DNA from: Calothrix parasitica NIES-267
GTDB taxonomy: Bacteria; Cyanobacteriota; Cyanobacteriia; Cyanobacteriales; Nostocaceae
Assembly (NCBI RefSeq): GCF_002368095.1
Contig: NZ_AP018227.1
Location: 291,178 to 355,177, forward strand
Length of the DNA stretch: 64,000 nt
Direction: 5' to 3'
Made by a program: the position numbers and the translations under genes
In this document: piece after piece, positions 46,975 to 56,968 of the stretch
Numbering within the stretch: position 1 is the first letter of the stretch
Layout: each line of letters begins with the position of its first letter
The notes under the pieces: model-generated
What the model was told of the DNA's origin: nothing
The model's input: the letters and a program-made list of their open reading frames with translations, nothing else
The model's database searches: none

Positions 46975-47934
46975 ATGGAAAAACGCAATTTAGGTCAATC
47001 CGATGTGAAGATTACTCCTATTTTGATGGGAACTTGGCAAGCTGGGAAAAAGTGGTGGGTAGGAATCGAGGACGCTGATTCGATTAAAGCTATACGAGCG
47101 GCTTTTGAAAATGGTATCACTACTATCGATACTGCTGAAGTCTATGGTGAGGGACATTCGGAAAAAATTGTTGCTGAAGCAGTGTCAGACGTTAGAGATA
47201 AAGTTGAATATGCGACAAAGGTTTTTGCCAATCATCTGAAGTATCAAGAAGTAATCGAAGCCTGCGAGCGTTCTTTGAAAAATCTCAAAACCGACTACAT
47301 TGATTTATATCAAATTCATTGGCCGAGCGGCGCTTTCAACTCCGAAATTGTTCCTATAGAAGAGACAATGAACGCGCTCAACAAGTTGAAAGAACAAGGT
47401 AAAATCCGAGCAATTGGCGTATCAAACTTTTCTCGGAATCAATTAGAAGAAGCTGCAAAGTACGGCAGAATTGACAGTTTACAACCACCTTATTCTTTAT
47501 TTTGGCGAAAGGTTGAAAGCGACGCAATGCCTTACTGTATTGAAAATAATATTTCTATCCTGGCTTATTCTCCTCTAGCTCAAGGATTGCTAACTGGAAA
47601 ATTTGACGCTTCTCATAAATTCCCAGAAGGTGATAATCGCGCTGATAACCAGTTGTTTCATGGGGAAAACATGAAACGCGCTCAAAAAGCTTTAGATCAA
47701 CTGCGTCCAATCGCCGAAAAGCATCAATGCAGTCTCGCACAGCTATCATTAGCATGGTTAATCGCTCAACCTCAAAGCAATGCTATAGCAGGGGCACGTA
47801 TCGCCGAACATGTAATATCAAATGCTCAAGCTGCTGAAGTCAAACTTTCCCAAGAGGAATTGAAACAAATAGATGCTATCGGAAAAACCGTCACCAGCCA
47901 TCATGATGATAGCCCAGTGATGTGGACTTGGTAA
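46975..47934 (+). CDS. Aldo/keto reductase
   Basis: 319 residues. AKR (beta/alpha)8 enzyme using NADPH: GTWQAGKKWW, TIDTAEVYGEGHSEKIV (catalytic Asp and Tyr), YATKVF (Lys) and YQIHWPSG (His), then AIGVSNFS and QPPYSLFWR. The C-terminal PQSNAIAGARIAEHVISNAQA binds NADPH. It belongs to the general stress-protein/YccK-like group; the substrate is unknown. Confidence 0.92.
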   Translation: MEKRNLGQSDVKITPILMGTWQAGKKWWVGIEDADSIKAIRAAFENGITTIDTAEVYGEGHSEKIVAEAVSDVRDKVEYATKVFANHLKYQEVIEACERSLKNLKTDYIDLYQIHWPSGAFNSEIVPIEETMNALNKLKEQGKIRAIGVSNFSRNQLEEAAKYGRIDSLQPPYSLFWRKVESDAMPYCIENNISILAYSPLAQGLLTGKFDASHKFPEGDNRADNQLFHGENMKRAQKALDQLRPIAEKHQCSLAQLSLAWLIAQPQSNAIAGARIAEHVISNAQAAEVKLSQEELKQIDAIGKTVTSHHDDSPVMWTW

Positions 47935-48356
47935 TCAGCGAAAGTTAGGAGTCGTAAGTAGCAAGTAGCAAGTAGCGAAATAGTTTTTTTGCTTGTCTCC
48001 CTGTCTCCTTGTCTCCTTGTCTCCAATTTATTAATTATTACAGAATTTTAAGACTCGTAAACTTCGGTTAATAGGGGGTTTCATTCTTTTGTAGAGGTGA
48101 TACATTAATAAGTAAGGCACAAGCAAGGCAAGACAGGCTCAGTTGGGTAAGTGACAATGTGTCTTCGGTCAAAGCCCAGGTAAATTTCAGCATTAAAAAA
48201 GGGCATATGCCAATTTTTGGTAAGCCAAGTTCCTAGATAGGAAAATGTGTGAATGCGTTGTTTGCTATGAGTTAAGTAAACTTTAGTTGTCGAATTTTTC
48301 AAATCTCTAAATCATTGACCAAAAATAAAGATTTGACCTTAATAAATCTTAATCGC
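47935..48356. other. Intergenic region with heptamers
   Basis: AAGTAGCAAGTAGC at about 47956-47977 and TTGTCTCCCTGTCTCCTTG at about 47993-48022 are heptamer repeats. A 65-codon minus frame at 48105-48302 is uncertain (see rejected items). Confidence 0.5.
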
Positions 48357-48386
48357 AAAGCCTGGTAAACCGTTTTACCAGGCTTT
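48357..48386 (-). terminator. Hairpin after mscS-type gene
   Basis: AAAGCCTGGTAAA and TTTACCAGGCTTT, perfect 13-bp arms with a 4-nt loop, 24 bp behind the stop of the channel gene. It is short of a T tract. Confidence 0.5.
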
Positions 48387-48410
48387 AGATTTTGTTATAA
48401 CTAGATTTTT

Positions 48411-49334
48411 TTAACTATAGTTATGGTCGAAGTCAGCTTGGGAAGAAGCGTTTCCATCATCTGAAGCTGGCATATAATCGTTATACTTGTCCTGGTTGTA
48501 GTAGTACAGGGTACGGATTGGGTAAGGAATATTGATATCAGCTTTGTCAAAAGCTTGTTTTATACTCAGAATTGCTCTAGTTTTGGCGTGACGGACTTGT
48601 TTTTGTTGAGGTGAAGTCCAGTAGCGGATAATAAAATCGATAGAGCTATCACCGAAAGAAACTAAATCAATTTCTGGTGCTGGCTTATCTAATACTCCTT
48701 GAACTTGGGAAATTGTTTGTTCTAATATGTCACTAGCTTGTGATAAAGAAGTATTGTAGTCTACACCTACAGCTAAGTCAGTACGTCTGTGGTCGAATGC
48801 TGTCCTTACTTGAACTACGCTTGTAAATACTGTTGAATTAGGAATTACAACTCGTTCTCCACCGTAAGTAATTATCTGGGTAGTACGAATATCAATTTGG
48901 TCAACGGTACCTTCGTAATCGTTAACAATTATTTGGTCGCCAATCCGAAAAGGCTGCTGCAAAAGTATTAAAATACCTGCTAGAAAGTTTTTGAAAATAT
49001 CTTGAAAAGCGAAACCTATTGCTACAGAACTAAGTCCGAGAGTAGCGATTATATCTCCTAACCTTAAACCGGGGAAAGCGATTACACAAGCTAGAAGAAT
49101 TCCAAAAACCCAGGTTACTGTAGAAGCAATCTTTGCCATTAAAAACTGTAGCGATTTACTGCTAACAGTTCTTTTAGCAATATTTTGAGCTAGAGTTTGG
49201 GCAAATTGGGCGGCAAACCTAGTTAAAAATATAATAATTATTGACGTTAGTAATGCAGGGAAAATTTTTACTGCACTGCCTACTAATTCTTCTACACTGT
49301 TTTTGATTGTATCTACAAATACCATTTTTTCCAC
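48411..49334 (-). CDS. Small-conductance mechanosensitive channel family protein (MscS)
   Basis: 307 residues. Three membrane helices (about 20-40, 68-90, 93-115), the last being the pore helix GLRLGDIIATLGLSSVAIGFA. The beta domain follows: QQPFRIGDQIIVNDYEGTVDQIDIRTTQI, then VIPNSTVFTSVVQV and the C-terminal domain ending TLYYYNQDKYND. It releases solutes on hypo-osmotic shock. The MscS core is complete. Confidence 0.93.
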   Translation of the reverse strand: MEKMVFVDTIKNSVEELVGSAVKIFPALLTSIIIIFLTRFAAQFAQTLAQNIAKRTVSSKSLQFLMAKIASTVTWVFGILLACVIAFPGLRLGDIIATLGLSSVAIGFAFQDIFKNFLAGILILLQQPFRIGDQIIVNDYEGTVDQIDIRTTQIITYGGERVVIPNSTVFTSVVQVRTAFDHRRTDLAVGVDYNTSLSQASDILEQTISQVQGVLDKPAPEIDLVSFGDSSIDFIIRYWTSPQQKQVRHAKTRAILSIKQAFDKADINIPYPIRTLYYYNQDKYNDYMPASDDGNASSQADFDHNYS

Positions 49335-50020
49335 TAAGACTTGTATAAAGGAATGAGATATAAATAAAATTAATTAAAAAGTTAATTAAATAATGATTTT
49401 AGTTGAGTAAATATATTTCGACTATTTCAACGATTGTGAATTGAAAAATGATGATGATTTAAAAATTTTATAAAAACCATATGATATAGAAATTCTAATT
49501 TAAGTTTTTACAATTTGGCAATCTATCAAGTGTTGAATAATGAAAAATATAGTATCTATCTAAAGAGTTAACTATAAATATAACTAAAGAATGAGATTGT
49601 ATTTTTTATACAGTGAGTATTGAAATTGGATTTATCGGATTTATAGCAAGCTCGCGAATTTTATTCTCATCATCAAATAAGCATCTGCAAAAAAAATGCC
49701 AAGGGTTTGACCCCCCGACAAATTACAACTAAGTTTTACAACACACAACCACACAAAACTAGTGAGGTCTATAACCATGTTAAAGAAATTCGGCAATTTT
49801 GGCGTACAAGTTAATGCTTTTATTTAATGAGTTTTGTTTAGTCTCATGTTCCTATAAGACAAATTGCAGTAAGCATAATCAGCTAAAGTTCTTACTGTAA
49901 CTAATGATTACAGCATTACTACCAATTATTTTTTTAGAAAAAATATTACATTGAAAACGAAAATTGGTGCATGATTATATTTATTGTGCTTTTTCAGGGT
50001 AAAAGTTAGGGAATAATATC
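49335..50020. other. Intergenic region, no gene seen
   Basis: 686 bp. A 16-codon frame at 49776-49826 (MLKKFGNFGVQVNAFI) is too short to claim. Otherwise AT-rich, no repeat family recognised. Confidence 0.45.
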
Positions 50021-50752
50021 ATGCAAGTATTTCCAGGTGAGGTTTTCGCTCAAACTAAAGATTTCGATGCTGGTATGCGTGAATTAATGCCATATTATGA
50101 CGACATGCTTGAAGCTGTTGCTCGCTGTATTCCTTCAAAGTCTCGTCGTATTTTGGAATTAGGTTGTGGTACGGGTGAACTTAGCTTAAAAATACTCAAT
50201 CGTTATCCGGATGCTCAAGTTATCGCTCTTGATTATTCACCGAGGATGATTGATTTTGCTGGGAAAAAAATTGTTAAAGCTGGGTATCAGCAGTGGAAAG
50301 GTATAGAAGCTGATTTCGGAGAATGGGTTGATAATCCCGAAAAGTTTGATATTGGTACGGAATTTGATGCTTGTGTTTCGTCATTAGCAATTCATCATCT
50401 CAGCGACGAAATGAAAGCAAAATTATTTCAACGTATTGCTAAAAGTCTCAAAAGTTGTGGCTGTTTTTGGAATGCTGACCCAGTTTTATCAGAATCCCCA
50501 ATATTAGAAGAAATATATCAAGCTGTAAGTGAAGAATGGGCAAAGAAGCAAGGAAAGACTATAGAAGAAGCGCGTTCCCGTTTAGCGAGCAATAGTGATT
50601 CCGTAGATTATGCTGCTAGTCACGGTTATTCGAGTCAAGACCAGTTAGCGACCTTAGATGCACAATTGCAAATGTTGAAGAAAGCTGGGTTTGATATCGT
50701 AGCAGTACCTTGGAAATATTATAATTCAGCGGTTTTTGGTGGAACCATTTGA
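50021..50752 (+). CDS. Class I SAM-dependent methyltransferase
   Basis: 243 residues. SAM-binding ILELGCGTGELSLKIL, acidic ALDYSPRMIDFA, and VSSLAIHHLSDEMKA for motif post-II. The C-terminal YYNSAVFGG is typical of small-molecule methyltransferases. The acceptor is unknown. The start ATG at 50021 follows GGGAATAATATC, a weak ribosome-binding site. Confidence 0.88.
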   Translation: MQVFPGEVFAQTKDFDAGMRELMPYYDDMLEAVARCIPSKSRRILELGCGTGELSLKILNRYPDAQVIALDYSPRMIDFAGKKIVKAGYQQWKGIEADFGEWVDNPEKFDIGTEFDACVSSLAIHHLSDEMKAKLFQRIAKSLKSCGCFWNADPVLSESPILEEIYQAVSEEWAKKQGKTIEEARSRLASNSDSVDYAASHGYSSQDQLATLDAQLQMLKKAGFDIVAVPWKYYNSAVFGGTI

Positions 50753-51156
50753 ATTTTGGATTTTGCAGTAAAGTTGGAGGTGTCGGTTTCCGTCCTCGTT
50801 CACCGGAAATGCGGTTCAGTTTGGTGGAAGAGCATCTTCCCCCCAGCTTCTCTTCCCAAACTTTACCCAGACGGATTTTAGATTATTTATAAAAATCTAA
50901 TTATACGGGCTTTCTGTCCGTTTTTTTTATGAAAATATGTTCAATTTTGAATAATAAATGTGAACAATTATTGCATAGCCATAAAAAATGTTTTCTATGT
51001 AGCATCTATAAACATAAATAAGTAACATAGCCAACATTCGATGAATTTTGATAATCTAAAATCATTTCATTATTTATATTTCTTTCGGTATGTTCCATAG
51101 GTAATTCAAAATCCAGAATCCAAAATCAAAAATAGTATTAGGGAGAACATCTTTAG
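50753..51156. other. Intergenic region with dispersed-repeat remnants
   Basis: About 50770-50885 contains AAAGTTGGAGGTGTCGG ... AGAGCATCTTCCCCCCAGC ... CCAAACTTTACCCAGACGG, inverted in part (AAAGTT/AACTTT) and akin to the 30088-30108 repeat. ACGGGCTTTCTGTCCGTTTTTTTT at 50907-50930 could end the methyltransferase transcript. The rest is AT-rich. Confidence 0.45.
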
Positions 51157-52248
51157 ATGGGTCGAAAAAAGCTGAAAAAATCACATGGTTTCGGGTTCAC
51201 TCATTCACTTCATTACAGATGTCCTATCTGTTGTATAGTCCCACCATATATGTTGGAAAAGATGGTAGTTAACGGTTCTCCAACCCAGCGGGAATGGGCT
51301 TTTGAAACTTTAAACCTTTCAGCTCAAACCCGAGGAAGACGGATAAGTTTGGGGAATAAGGTAGAAGCACCACAAACCGGTGAAAAAAGCCGTATTATAT
51401 ATGATGCTAAAAATGCCCAGCAGCTACCTGGTGACATAGTTAGAAAAGAAGGTGATTCTCCTACTGGTGATGAAGCTGTAGACGAAGCGTATGAAGGTGC
51501 TGGAGCTACTTACGATTTTTTCAAAGAAATTTGCGATCGCAACTCTATTGATAATAAAGGTTTGCGTTTAGATTCGACGGTACATTACGGTAAAGATTAC
51601 GAAAACGCCTTTTGGAACGGTTCCCAAATGGTATACGGTGACGGAGACGGGGAATTATTTAATCGTTTCACTAAGTCAGTTGATGTTATCGGACATGAAT
51701 TAACCCACGGAGTTAACCAACACGAAGCCGACTTAATCTACTTTGGTGAAGCAGGGGCAATTAATGAGTCATTTTCTGACGTATTTGGTTCCTTAGTCAA
51801 ACAGCGAATCAACAAACAAACCGTCGATGAAGCAGATTGGTTAATTGGTGTGGGATTATTTACCGACAAAGTTAATGGTAAAGGAATTCGCTCGATGAAA
51901 GCACCAGGTACAGCTTATGACGACCCAGTACTTGGTAAAGACCCGCAACCAGACCACATGAAAGATATCTATACCGGAACTAAAGACAACGGTGGAGTAC
52001 ATATCAATTCCGGTATACCCAATCGAGCTTTTTATCTAGCAGCAAAAGAAATAGGTGGTTACGCTTGGGAGAAAGCAGGACAAATTTGGTACGTTAGTTT
52101 GTGTGAAAAATTAGATTCAAAAGCCAATATTCAACGGACATCAGAAGTTACTATTCAAGTAGCAGGAGAACTTTACGGTCAAGGAAGTAGCGAACAGAAA
52201 GCAGTAGAAAATGCTTGGAAAGAAGTTGGAGTGGAGCAGCAATTATAA
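51157..52248 (+). CDS. Protealysin-like M4 metallopeptidase
   Basis: 363 residues. The zinc site HELTH (180-184) with Glu-204 in GAINESFSDVFG is that of thermolysin-like (M4) enzymes. There is no signal peptide and no long thermolysin propeptide. Instead the short N-terminus has CIVPPYMLEKM (26-36), the protealysin-type propeptide whose Cys can block the zinc. It is followed 129 bp downstream by an emfourin-type inhibitor gene, the arrangement known for protealysin-like proteases. Activity inside the cell and control by the inhibitor are inferred from the family. Confidence 0.93.
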   Translation: MGRKKLKKSHGFGFTHSLHYRCPICCIVPPYMLEKMVVNGSPTQREWAFETLNLSAQTRGRRISLGNKVEAPQTGEKSRIIYDAKNAQQLPGDIVRKEGDSPTGDEAVDEAYEGAGATYDFFKEICDRNSIDNKGLRLDSTVHYGKDYENAFWNGSQMVYGDGDGELFNRFTKSVDVIGHELTHGVNQHEADLIYFGEAGAINESFSDVFGSLVKQRINKQTVDEADWLIGVGLFTDKVNGKGIRSMKAPGTAYDDPVLGKDPQPDHMKDIYTGTKDNGGVHINSGIPNRAFYLAAKEIGGYAWEKAGQIWYVSLCEKLDSKANIQRTSEVTIQVAGELYGQGSSEQKAVENAWKEVGVEQQL

Positions 52249-52250
52249 TT

Positions 52251-52345
52251 TGTAATTCGTAATTCGTAATTCGTAATCAGTTAACAGTGTTAGCGGAGAG
52301 TGTCCCGGAGGGATATACAGTGAACAATTAACAGTTAACAGTGAG
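52251..52345. repeat. Heptamer repeats with a nested small element
   Basis: TAATTCG heptamers at about 52252-52275, then AACAGT-type heptamers interrupted by GTTAGCGGAGAGTGTCCCGG AGGGATATA (about 52289-52316). The flanks on either side (GTTAACAGT and CAGTGAACAATTAACAG) continue the same heptamer. Confidence 0.75.
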
Positions 52346-52377
52346 CAGTTAGGAGTATTTCTTAATGTCCAATCATA

Positions 52378-52671
52378 ATGTTAATATCCTTGGAACGTAG
52401 CGGCGGTTTTACTGGAATAAGTAAAGTTATTGAAGTTGATACGGCTAAATTACCGCAAAATCAATCTGAAGAATTATCTATGTTATTAGAAACTGCCAAT
52501 TTCTTTAATTTACCTGGATATATAGCTGCTGGTTCTAATCAACGCGATGGGTTCCAATATACTCTAAGAGTTGAAGATAAAGATAAACAAAATGCCGTAA
52601 CAGTATCCGAAAGCGCGATACCTGATAATTTAAAACCTTTGATGGAATGGATAACTTGTAATGGGAAATAA
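52378..52671 (+). CDS. Emfourin-type inhibitor of protealysin-like protease
   Basis: 97 residues. Pattern LISLERSGGFTGISKVIEVDTAKLP ... ELSMLLETANFFNLPG ... RDGFQYTLRVEDKDKQNAVTVSESAIPDNLKPL is that of emfourin, the inhibitor encoded next to protealysin-like proteases. It has no signal peptide. The gene lies 129 bp after the M4 peptidase. The repeat between the two genes separates them but does not break the likely operon. Confidence 0.9.
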   Translation: MLISLERSGGFTGISKVIEVDTAKLPQNQSEELSMLLETANFFNLPGYIAAGSNQRDGFQYTLRVEDKDKQNAVTVSESAIPDNLKPLMEWITCNGK

Positions 52672-52752
52672 GTTAAAGAATAAAGGTTATAGGTCAAAGG
52701 TTAAAGGTTAAAGGACAAAGAAATCAATATTTAACTGTTCGCTGTTATAGTC

Positions 52753-52906
52753 AGGACTTACGCAAAGCAAAATTGTCATTGCGAACCGAAACGGAGTGTA
52801 GGGAAGCAATCCCAAGGTTTCGAGAGATTACGTCGCTGTCGCATGTCCGTTCCGGACACGCTGCGCTAAGGTAATGACGCAATTACCTTAGCGCAGCGTA
52901 AGTCCT
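52753..52906. repeat. MITE-like repeat, family A, copy 2 (interrupted)
   Basis: 154 bp. The left half matches 675-803 (AGGACTTACGCAAAGCAAAA, then ATTGCGAACCGAAACGGAGTG). It is longer by a 28-bp small repeat at 52843-52870, and the right terminal repeat reads CTTAGCGCAGCGTAAGTCCT instead of CTTTTGCGTAAGTCCT. Confidence 0.85.
52843..52870. repeat. Very small palindromic repeat nested in a family A element
   Basis: ATGTCCGTTCCGGACACGCT then GCGCTAAG. It is the same unit as 42181-42205. Its right part forms a perfect 17-bp inverted repeat (52859-52875 / 52882-52898) with the changed right end of the host element. Confidence 0.85.
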
Positions 52907-52913
52907 AATAATA

Positions 52914-53185
52914 TCAAAACTTTTCCCAGCCTTGACCTTGATAACTGTATTGAAAGATTTCTGGATGAATTATTTCTGCTAAAATTTCTAGCGAATCAAC
53001 TAAGCGTGGACCGGGACGGTTGAAGTAGGAATTACCATCTGTAATGTAAACTTGAGCGTTTTTCACTGCTTGGAGTTCTTTCCATTCGGGATTTTGAGTT
53101 AATACACATCGGCTAAACCTAATGCGGCTAATATTTCCGTTCCGCTAGGAATTAACGAAACTATTTTGAATGTGTCTTTCGTCAT
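52914..53185 (-). pseudogene. Remnant of a BtuF-like cobalamin/iron-complex binding protein
   Basis: The minus strand starts at 53185 with MTKDTFKIVSLIPSGTEILA ALGLAD, the usual start of a BtuF-type substrate-binding protein of ABC importers. After 26 codons the frame ends, and another frame takes up the C-terminal part: LTQNPEWKELQAVKNAQVYI, NSYFNRPGPRLVDSLEILAE, ending at 52914. The middle of about 180 residues is missing, so the gene has an internal deletion with a frame change. Confidence 0.85.
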
Positions 53186-53618
53186 GGGTTTAACTCGAAG
53201 ACAATAACTGATATTACTTTAATTTTGACCGTTTTTAACTATTTAAATAATCTATCTACAGATTTAAATGCAGTAGTTGTTGAATAATCAGAACCATACT
53301 TATTATCCTAATTACCTGCTTATCGCTCTAAAATTACTGATAAAATTCCTTTTTCTCTAACTAATCTTCTTCTCTTTTCATTTAATGAGACAAGACAATC
53401 ATTTAACGAAATATAATTAATTCTGAGGCAATGGTGGAAAATTCTGCTTCAAATTATGCAAAATATAATGTAAGTAAGTTTCAAATTACTTCTGTTTCTG
53501 CTATTTTACGTAAATACACGCGATTAAAAGTTTTTTTCATACTTGCAAGGTATTATGAGACACTAATAATGCTTTGATTACGTCGCGATATTATACAATT
53601 GCTCTACCGGTGACGAGC
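53186..53618. other. Intergenic region, no gene seen
   Basis: About 430 bp, AT-rich. It must contain the promoter for the sensor kinase; nothing recognisable as a repeat. Confidence 0.45.
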
Positions 53619-56501
53619 ATGACACCAAATAGTTATAGCATCCTACTGTTAAAAATTAATCCAACTAATATTGAGTGGTTGCAGCCAATGCTCTTCCCTC
53701 ATCAGATTACTGTGGTTAATGATATATCTGAAGCTGAATCAGTATTGCACAAACAATCTATTGATTCAGTAATCTTAGATTTATCGCTGAGGAATATTCG
53801 AGATTTTGAATTGATTTCTTCAGTATACTCAGTATTAACGAATACGGCGATTATAGTCATAAGTAAAAATGAAGATGAAGCAATCTTGAAACAAATTATT
53901 CAATTAGGGGCTGACGAAGTTTTAGATATCAATAAAACTGATGCTCATCATTTTCAACGAATACTAATATCTACGATTGAGAGACACAAACGCGCTTTGA
54001 ACTCTGAGACCGAGGATGCGAAGAAAATACCTTCCCAGAGTAAAGACAATGAAAAAGCTAGATGGCATTTCTTGTCAGAAGCAACTTTTGAAGGAATAAT
54101 ATTGCATGATGAAGGAATTATTTTAGATATAAATCATGTTTTAGCAAAAATGACTGGTTATGAATTTGAAGAACTAATTGGTAAAAACGGATTTGAATTA
54201 GTTACATCAGACTCGCAAGAGCTAATTAGAAAAAATATTTTATCTGGTTCAGAAAAGCCGTATATAGTAACAGCAATTAGAAAAGATGGTTCTACATTTC
54301 CAGCAGAAATTCAAGCGAAAGTAATTTCTAATCCTTCTCGAAATATACGGGTAGCCGCAATCAGAGATATTACAGAGCGTCATCGAGTAGAAACAGCATT
54401 ACGAAGAAGAGAAAATTTGTTAAGAAAGCAAAGCCAAACTTTGATCAGCCTAGCCAGCAGTAGAGCTTTCATTGAAGGGAATATAATTGATTCTGTGCGT
54501 GAAATAACACGAGCAGCAGCAGTTACTTTAAATATTGAAAAAGTCGGAGTTTGGCTGTATAACAAAGACAATTCTCAACTAGAAAGCATAAATTTATATA
54601 ATGCAAAATCTATAAATCATTCACAATATTCTGCTTTAAAAAAAGAGGATTTTCCTAATTATTTTACAGCTTTGGAAAAAGGTATTTGTTTTACAAGAAA
54701 TATTGCAGAAACTAGTATAAGTCAAGAACTATCTCAAATTTATCTTTCGGTGTTTGGTGCTAGAGATGTATTAAGCGTACCTATTTGGCTTAGAGGTAAA
54801 GTAGTAGGTGTCGTATATTATATATATAGTGATGATGATATTTCTTCATATTGTGAGTGGAGTTTAGAAGAAGAAACTTTTGCAAGCTCCATTGCAGATT
54901 TTGTGACATTAGCCATAGAAGCAAGCGAGAGAAAAGCCGCACAAAAAGCTTTAAAGCAGAGTGAAGCACAGTTTAAGGCAATTTTTGAACGTTCTTCAGT
55001 AGGTATTTGTCTAGTAGATATCAAAGGCAAAATTGTTGATATAAATCCAGCACTATGTAAAATACTAAAATATGATTGTCATGAGTTAATACAAAAAAGT
55101 TTTGCAAATTATATTTGCTTTGAAAATGGCGATGTAGGGCTTTACAAGCAATTGATGTTAGGTAAAGTTGAGCGTTTGGAAATTGAAAGACAACTACTGC
55201 ATAAAAATGGTGGTAAAGTTTGGAGTCATTTGAGTATTTCCTTAATTGTACGCGCAAGTGGGAAACCTAAATTTTTTCTAGCAATTGTTGAAGATATTAG
55301 AGAACGTAAACAAACAGAATTGCAACTCAGAGAAAGTAAAGAAGCAGCAGAAGTTGGAAGTAAAGCTAAAAGCGAATTTTTAGCAACTATGAGTCATGAA
55401 TTGCGAACACCTCTAAATGCAATTATGGGTTTATCGCAGTTACTTCAACAAGAAATTATTGGCTCCATAAATGATAAGCAAAAAGAATATATTGATTGTA
55501 TATATAGTAGCGGTCTACATTTATTAGAATTAATCAATGATATTCTAGATTTATCTAAGGTAGAAGCAGGGAAAGAAGAATTATCATTGTTTCCTGTACA
55601 AATAGAAGATTTATGTAATTATGCTATCTCAACTGTACGAGAAACTGCTGAAGAAAAAGGATTAGAACTAGTTTGTTTAATAGATAAAAACGCAAATACT
55701 TGTATTGCTGATGAAAGACGAATCAAGCAGATGTTACTAAATCTACTTACGAACGCAATCAAATTTACGTCTAAAGGTGAAGTTTCATTGCAAGTCCAAA
55801 AATTACCTCAAGGAGTTGCATTTAGAGTATCTGATACTGGTATTGGTATTCAACCCCACCAATTTAAATATTTATTTGAACCTTTTAAACAGCTTGATTC
55901 TCAGCTAAATCGTCAGTATGAAGGTACGGGTTTAGGTTTAGCTTTAACTCGCAAATTAGCTCGTTTACATGGTGGAGATGTAACTGTAGAATCAACATCC
56001 GGGAAAGGTAGTCAGTTTACTTTGTATATTCCAGATAGTGAATTTGAAGAAGAAAAATTTATCGAGGAATGGGAAGCAAAAATTAATCTTTTAAATAAGA
56101 CTACAGGTTCTAAAGATACTGTTATTACTAATATAATTAAGCGTATTTTGCTAGTGGAAGATGACAAGCATACTGGAATATTATTACAAGATTATTTACA
56201 AACAATTGGTTATCAGGTTGAATTGATTTCAGAAGGACAAGATTTTTTAGAAAAAGTTCGTATTTATCAACCGAATTTAATTTTATTAGATATTCAGCTA
56301 AAAGATTCCAGCGGTTTTGATTTACTTGCTTCTTTACGAAAAACTTCAGATTTACAAAGTAAAACTGTGGTGATAATGACACCTAGTAAAGACAATAATA
56401 GTGACCATCACAAATTTATTCAAGCTGGAGCAAATGATTTTGTTAGCAAACCAATCAGTATTGTAAAATTAGAATCTATATTAATGCGATACTTAAATTA
56501 A
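53619..56501 (+). CDS. Hybrid sensor histidine kinase (receiver-PAS-GAF-PAS-HisKA-HATPase-receiver)
   Basis: About 960 residues from ATG 53619 (an in-frame TTG at 53574 is less likely). Order: a receiver-like domain (5-125) with VILDLSL but without the usual acidic pair; PAS (about 150-265, [23 protein letters not shown]); GAF (about 290-430); PAS (about 450-565); HisKA with phospho-acceptor His-593 in [12 protein letters not shown]; HATPase with [17 protein letters not shown] and [12 protein letters not shown]; and a C-terminal receiver with ILLVEDDKH and Asp-891 in LILLDIQL. There are no membrane segments, so it is a soluble sensor. The signal is unknown; the GAF lacks an evident chromophore Cys. 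Confidence 0.93.
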   Translation: MTPNSYSILLLKINPTNIEWLQPMLFPHQITVVNDISEAESVLHKQSIDSVILDLSLRNIRDFELISSVYSVLTNTAIIVISKNEDEAILKQIIQLGADEVLDINKTDAHHFQRILISTIERHKRALNSETEDAKKIPSQSKDNEKARWHFLSEATFEGIILHDEGIILDINHVLAKMTGYEFEELIGKNGFELVTSDSQELIRKNILSGSEKPYIVTAIRKDGSTFPAEIQAKVISNPSRNIRVAAIRDITERHRVETALRRRENLLRKQSQTLISLASSRAFIEGNIIDSVREITRAAAVTLNIEKVGVWLYNKDNSQLESINLYNAKSINHSQYSALKKEDFPNYFTALEKGICFTRNIAETSISQELSQIYLSVFGARDVLSVPIWLRGKVVGVVYYIYSDDDISSYCEWSLEEETFASSIADFVTLAIEASERKAAQKALKQSEAQFKAIFERSSVGICLVDIKGKIVDINPALCKILKYDCHELIQKSFANYICFENGDVGLYKQLMLGKVERLEIERQLLHKNGGKVWSHLSISLIVRASGKPKFFLAIVEDIRERKQTELQLRESKEAAEVGSKAKSEFLATMSHELRTPLNAIMGLSQLLQQEIIGSINDKQKEYIDCIYSSGLHLLELINDILDLSKVEAGKEELSLFPVQIEDLCNYAISTVRETAEEKGLELVCLIDKNANTCIADERRIKQMLLNLLTNAIKFTSKGEVSLQVQKLPQGVAFRVSDTGIGIQPHQFKYLFEPFKQLDSQLNRQYEGTGLGLALTRKLARLHGGDVTVESTSGKGSQFTLYIPDSEFEEEKFIEEWEAKINLLNKTTGSKDTVITNIIKRILLVEDDKHTGILLQDYLQTIGYQVELISEGQDFLEKVRIYQPNLILLDIQLKDSSGFDLLASLRKTSDLQSKTVVIMTPSKDNNSDHHKFIQAGANDFVSKPISIVKLESILMRYLN

Positions 56502-56550
56502 ATTACATTAAATGATTGATAATTGATAATCCATACCCTCTGGGTGAGTA

Positions 56551-56584
56551 TAATTCGTAATTCGTAATTCGTAATTCGTAATTA
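56551..56584. repeat. TAATTCG tandem repeat
   Basis: Nearly five exact copies of the heptamer TAATTCG. The same heptamer occurs at 52252-52275. Confidence 0.85.
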
Positions 56585-56694
56585 ATGCCCCATAAATAGA
56601 ATTTAGGGGCTTCAACAAAGAATAGGAATCGCCATCCACGGATAAATCCGGGGGCTTCTGACCTTAAAAATTTACCTGGTGAAAATTGAAACTG

Positions 56695-56910
56695 ATGATG
56701 ATAAAACTTGACCAATTTTTGAAATTTTTAGGTGTAGCACAAACAGGAGGACAAGCTAAACACATGATTGTGGATGGTGCTGTCAAAGTTAATGATGAAT
56801 TAGAAACTCGTCGTGGGAGAAAATTATTTATTGGAGATAAGGTAACGGTAGGAAACCAAACTTTTGAAGTCAGGAATTTAGACAAGGATGATGAAATGAT
56901 AGATTCCTAA
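56695..56910 (+). CDS. Small S4-domain RNA-binding protein
   Basis: 71 residues from ATG 56695 (TTG 56686 is possible). An S4 fold: IKLDQFLKFLGVAQTGGQAK, IVDGAVKVNDELETRRGRKL and GDKVTVGNQTFEV. It resembles YbcJ-type and related ribosome-associated S4 proteins. RNA binding is inferred from the family. Confidence 0.88.
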   Translation: MMIKLDQFLKFLGVAQTGGQAKHMIVDGAVKVNDELETRRGRKLFIGDKVTVGNQTFEVRNLDKDDEMIDS

Positions 56911-56968
56911 TTATAGTTGATTTCATCTGCTTCCAATTCCCTATTACCTACTACCAATTACCCATTAC

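Noticed and set aside
48105..48302. 65-codon minus frame after the aldo/keto reductase gene
   Set aside because: No recognised domain, no clear ribosome-binding site, no partner. It could be a remnant, but nothing positive supports it.
49776..49826. 16-codon frame considered as a leader or modified-peptide precursor
   Set aside because: No modifying enzyme nearby (the methyltransferase is generic) and no precursor motif.
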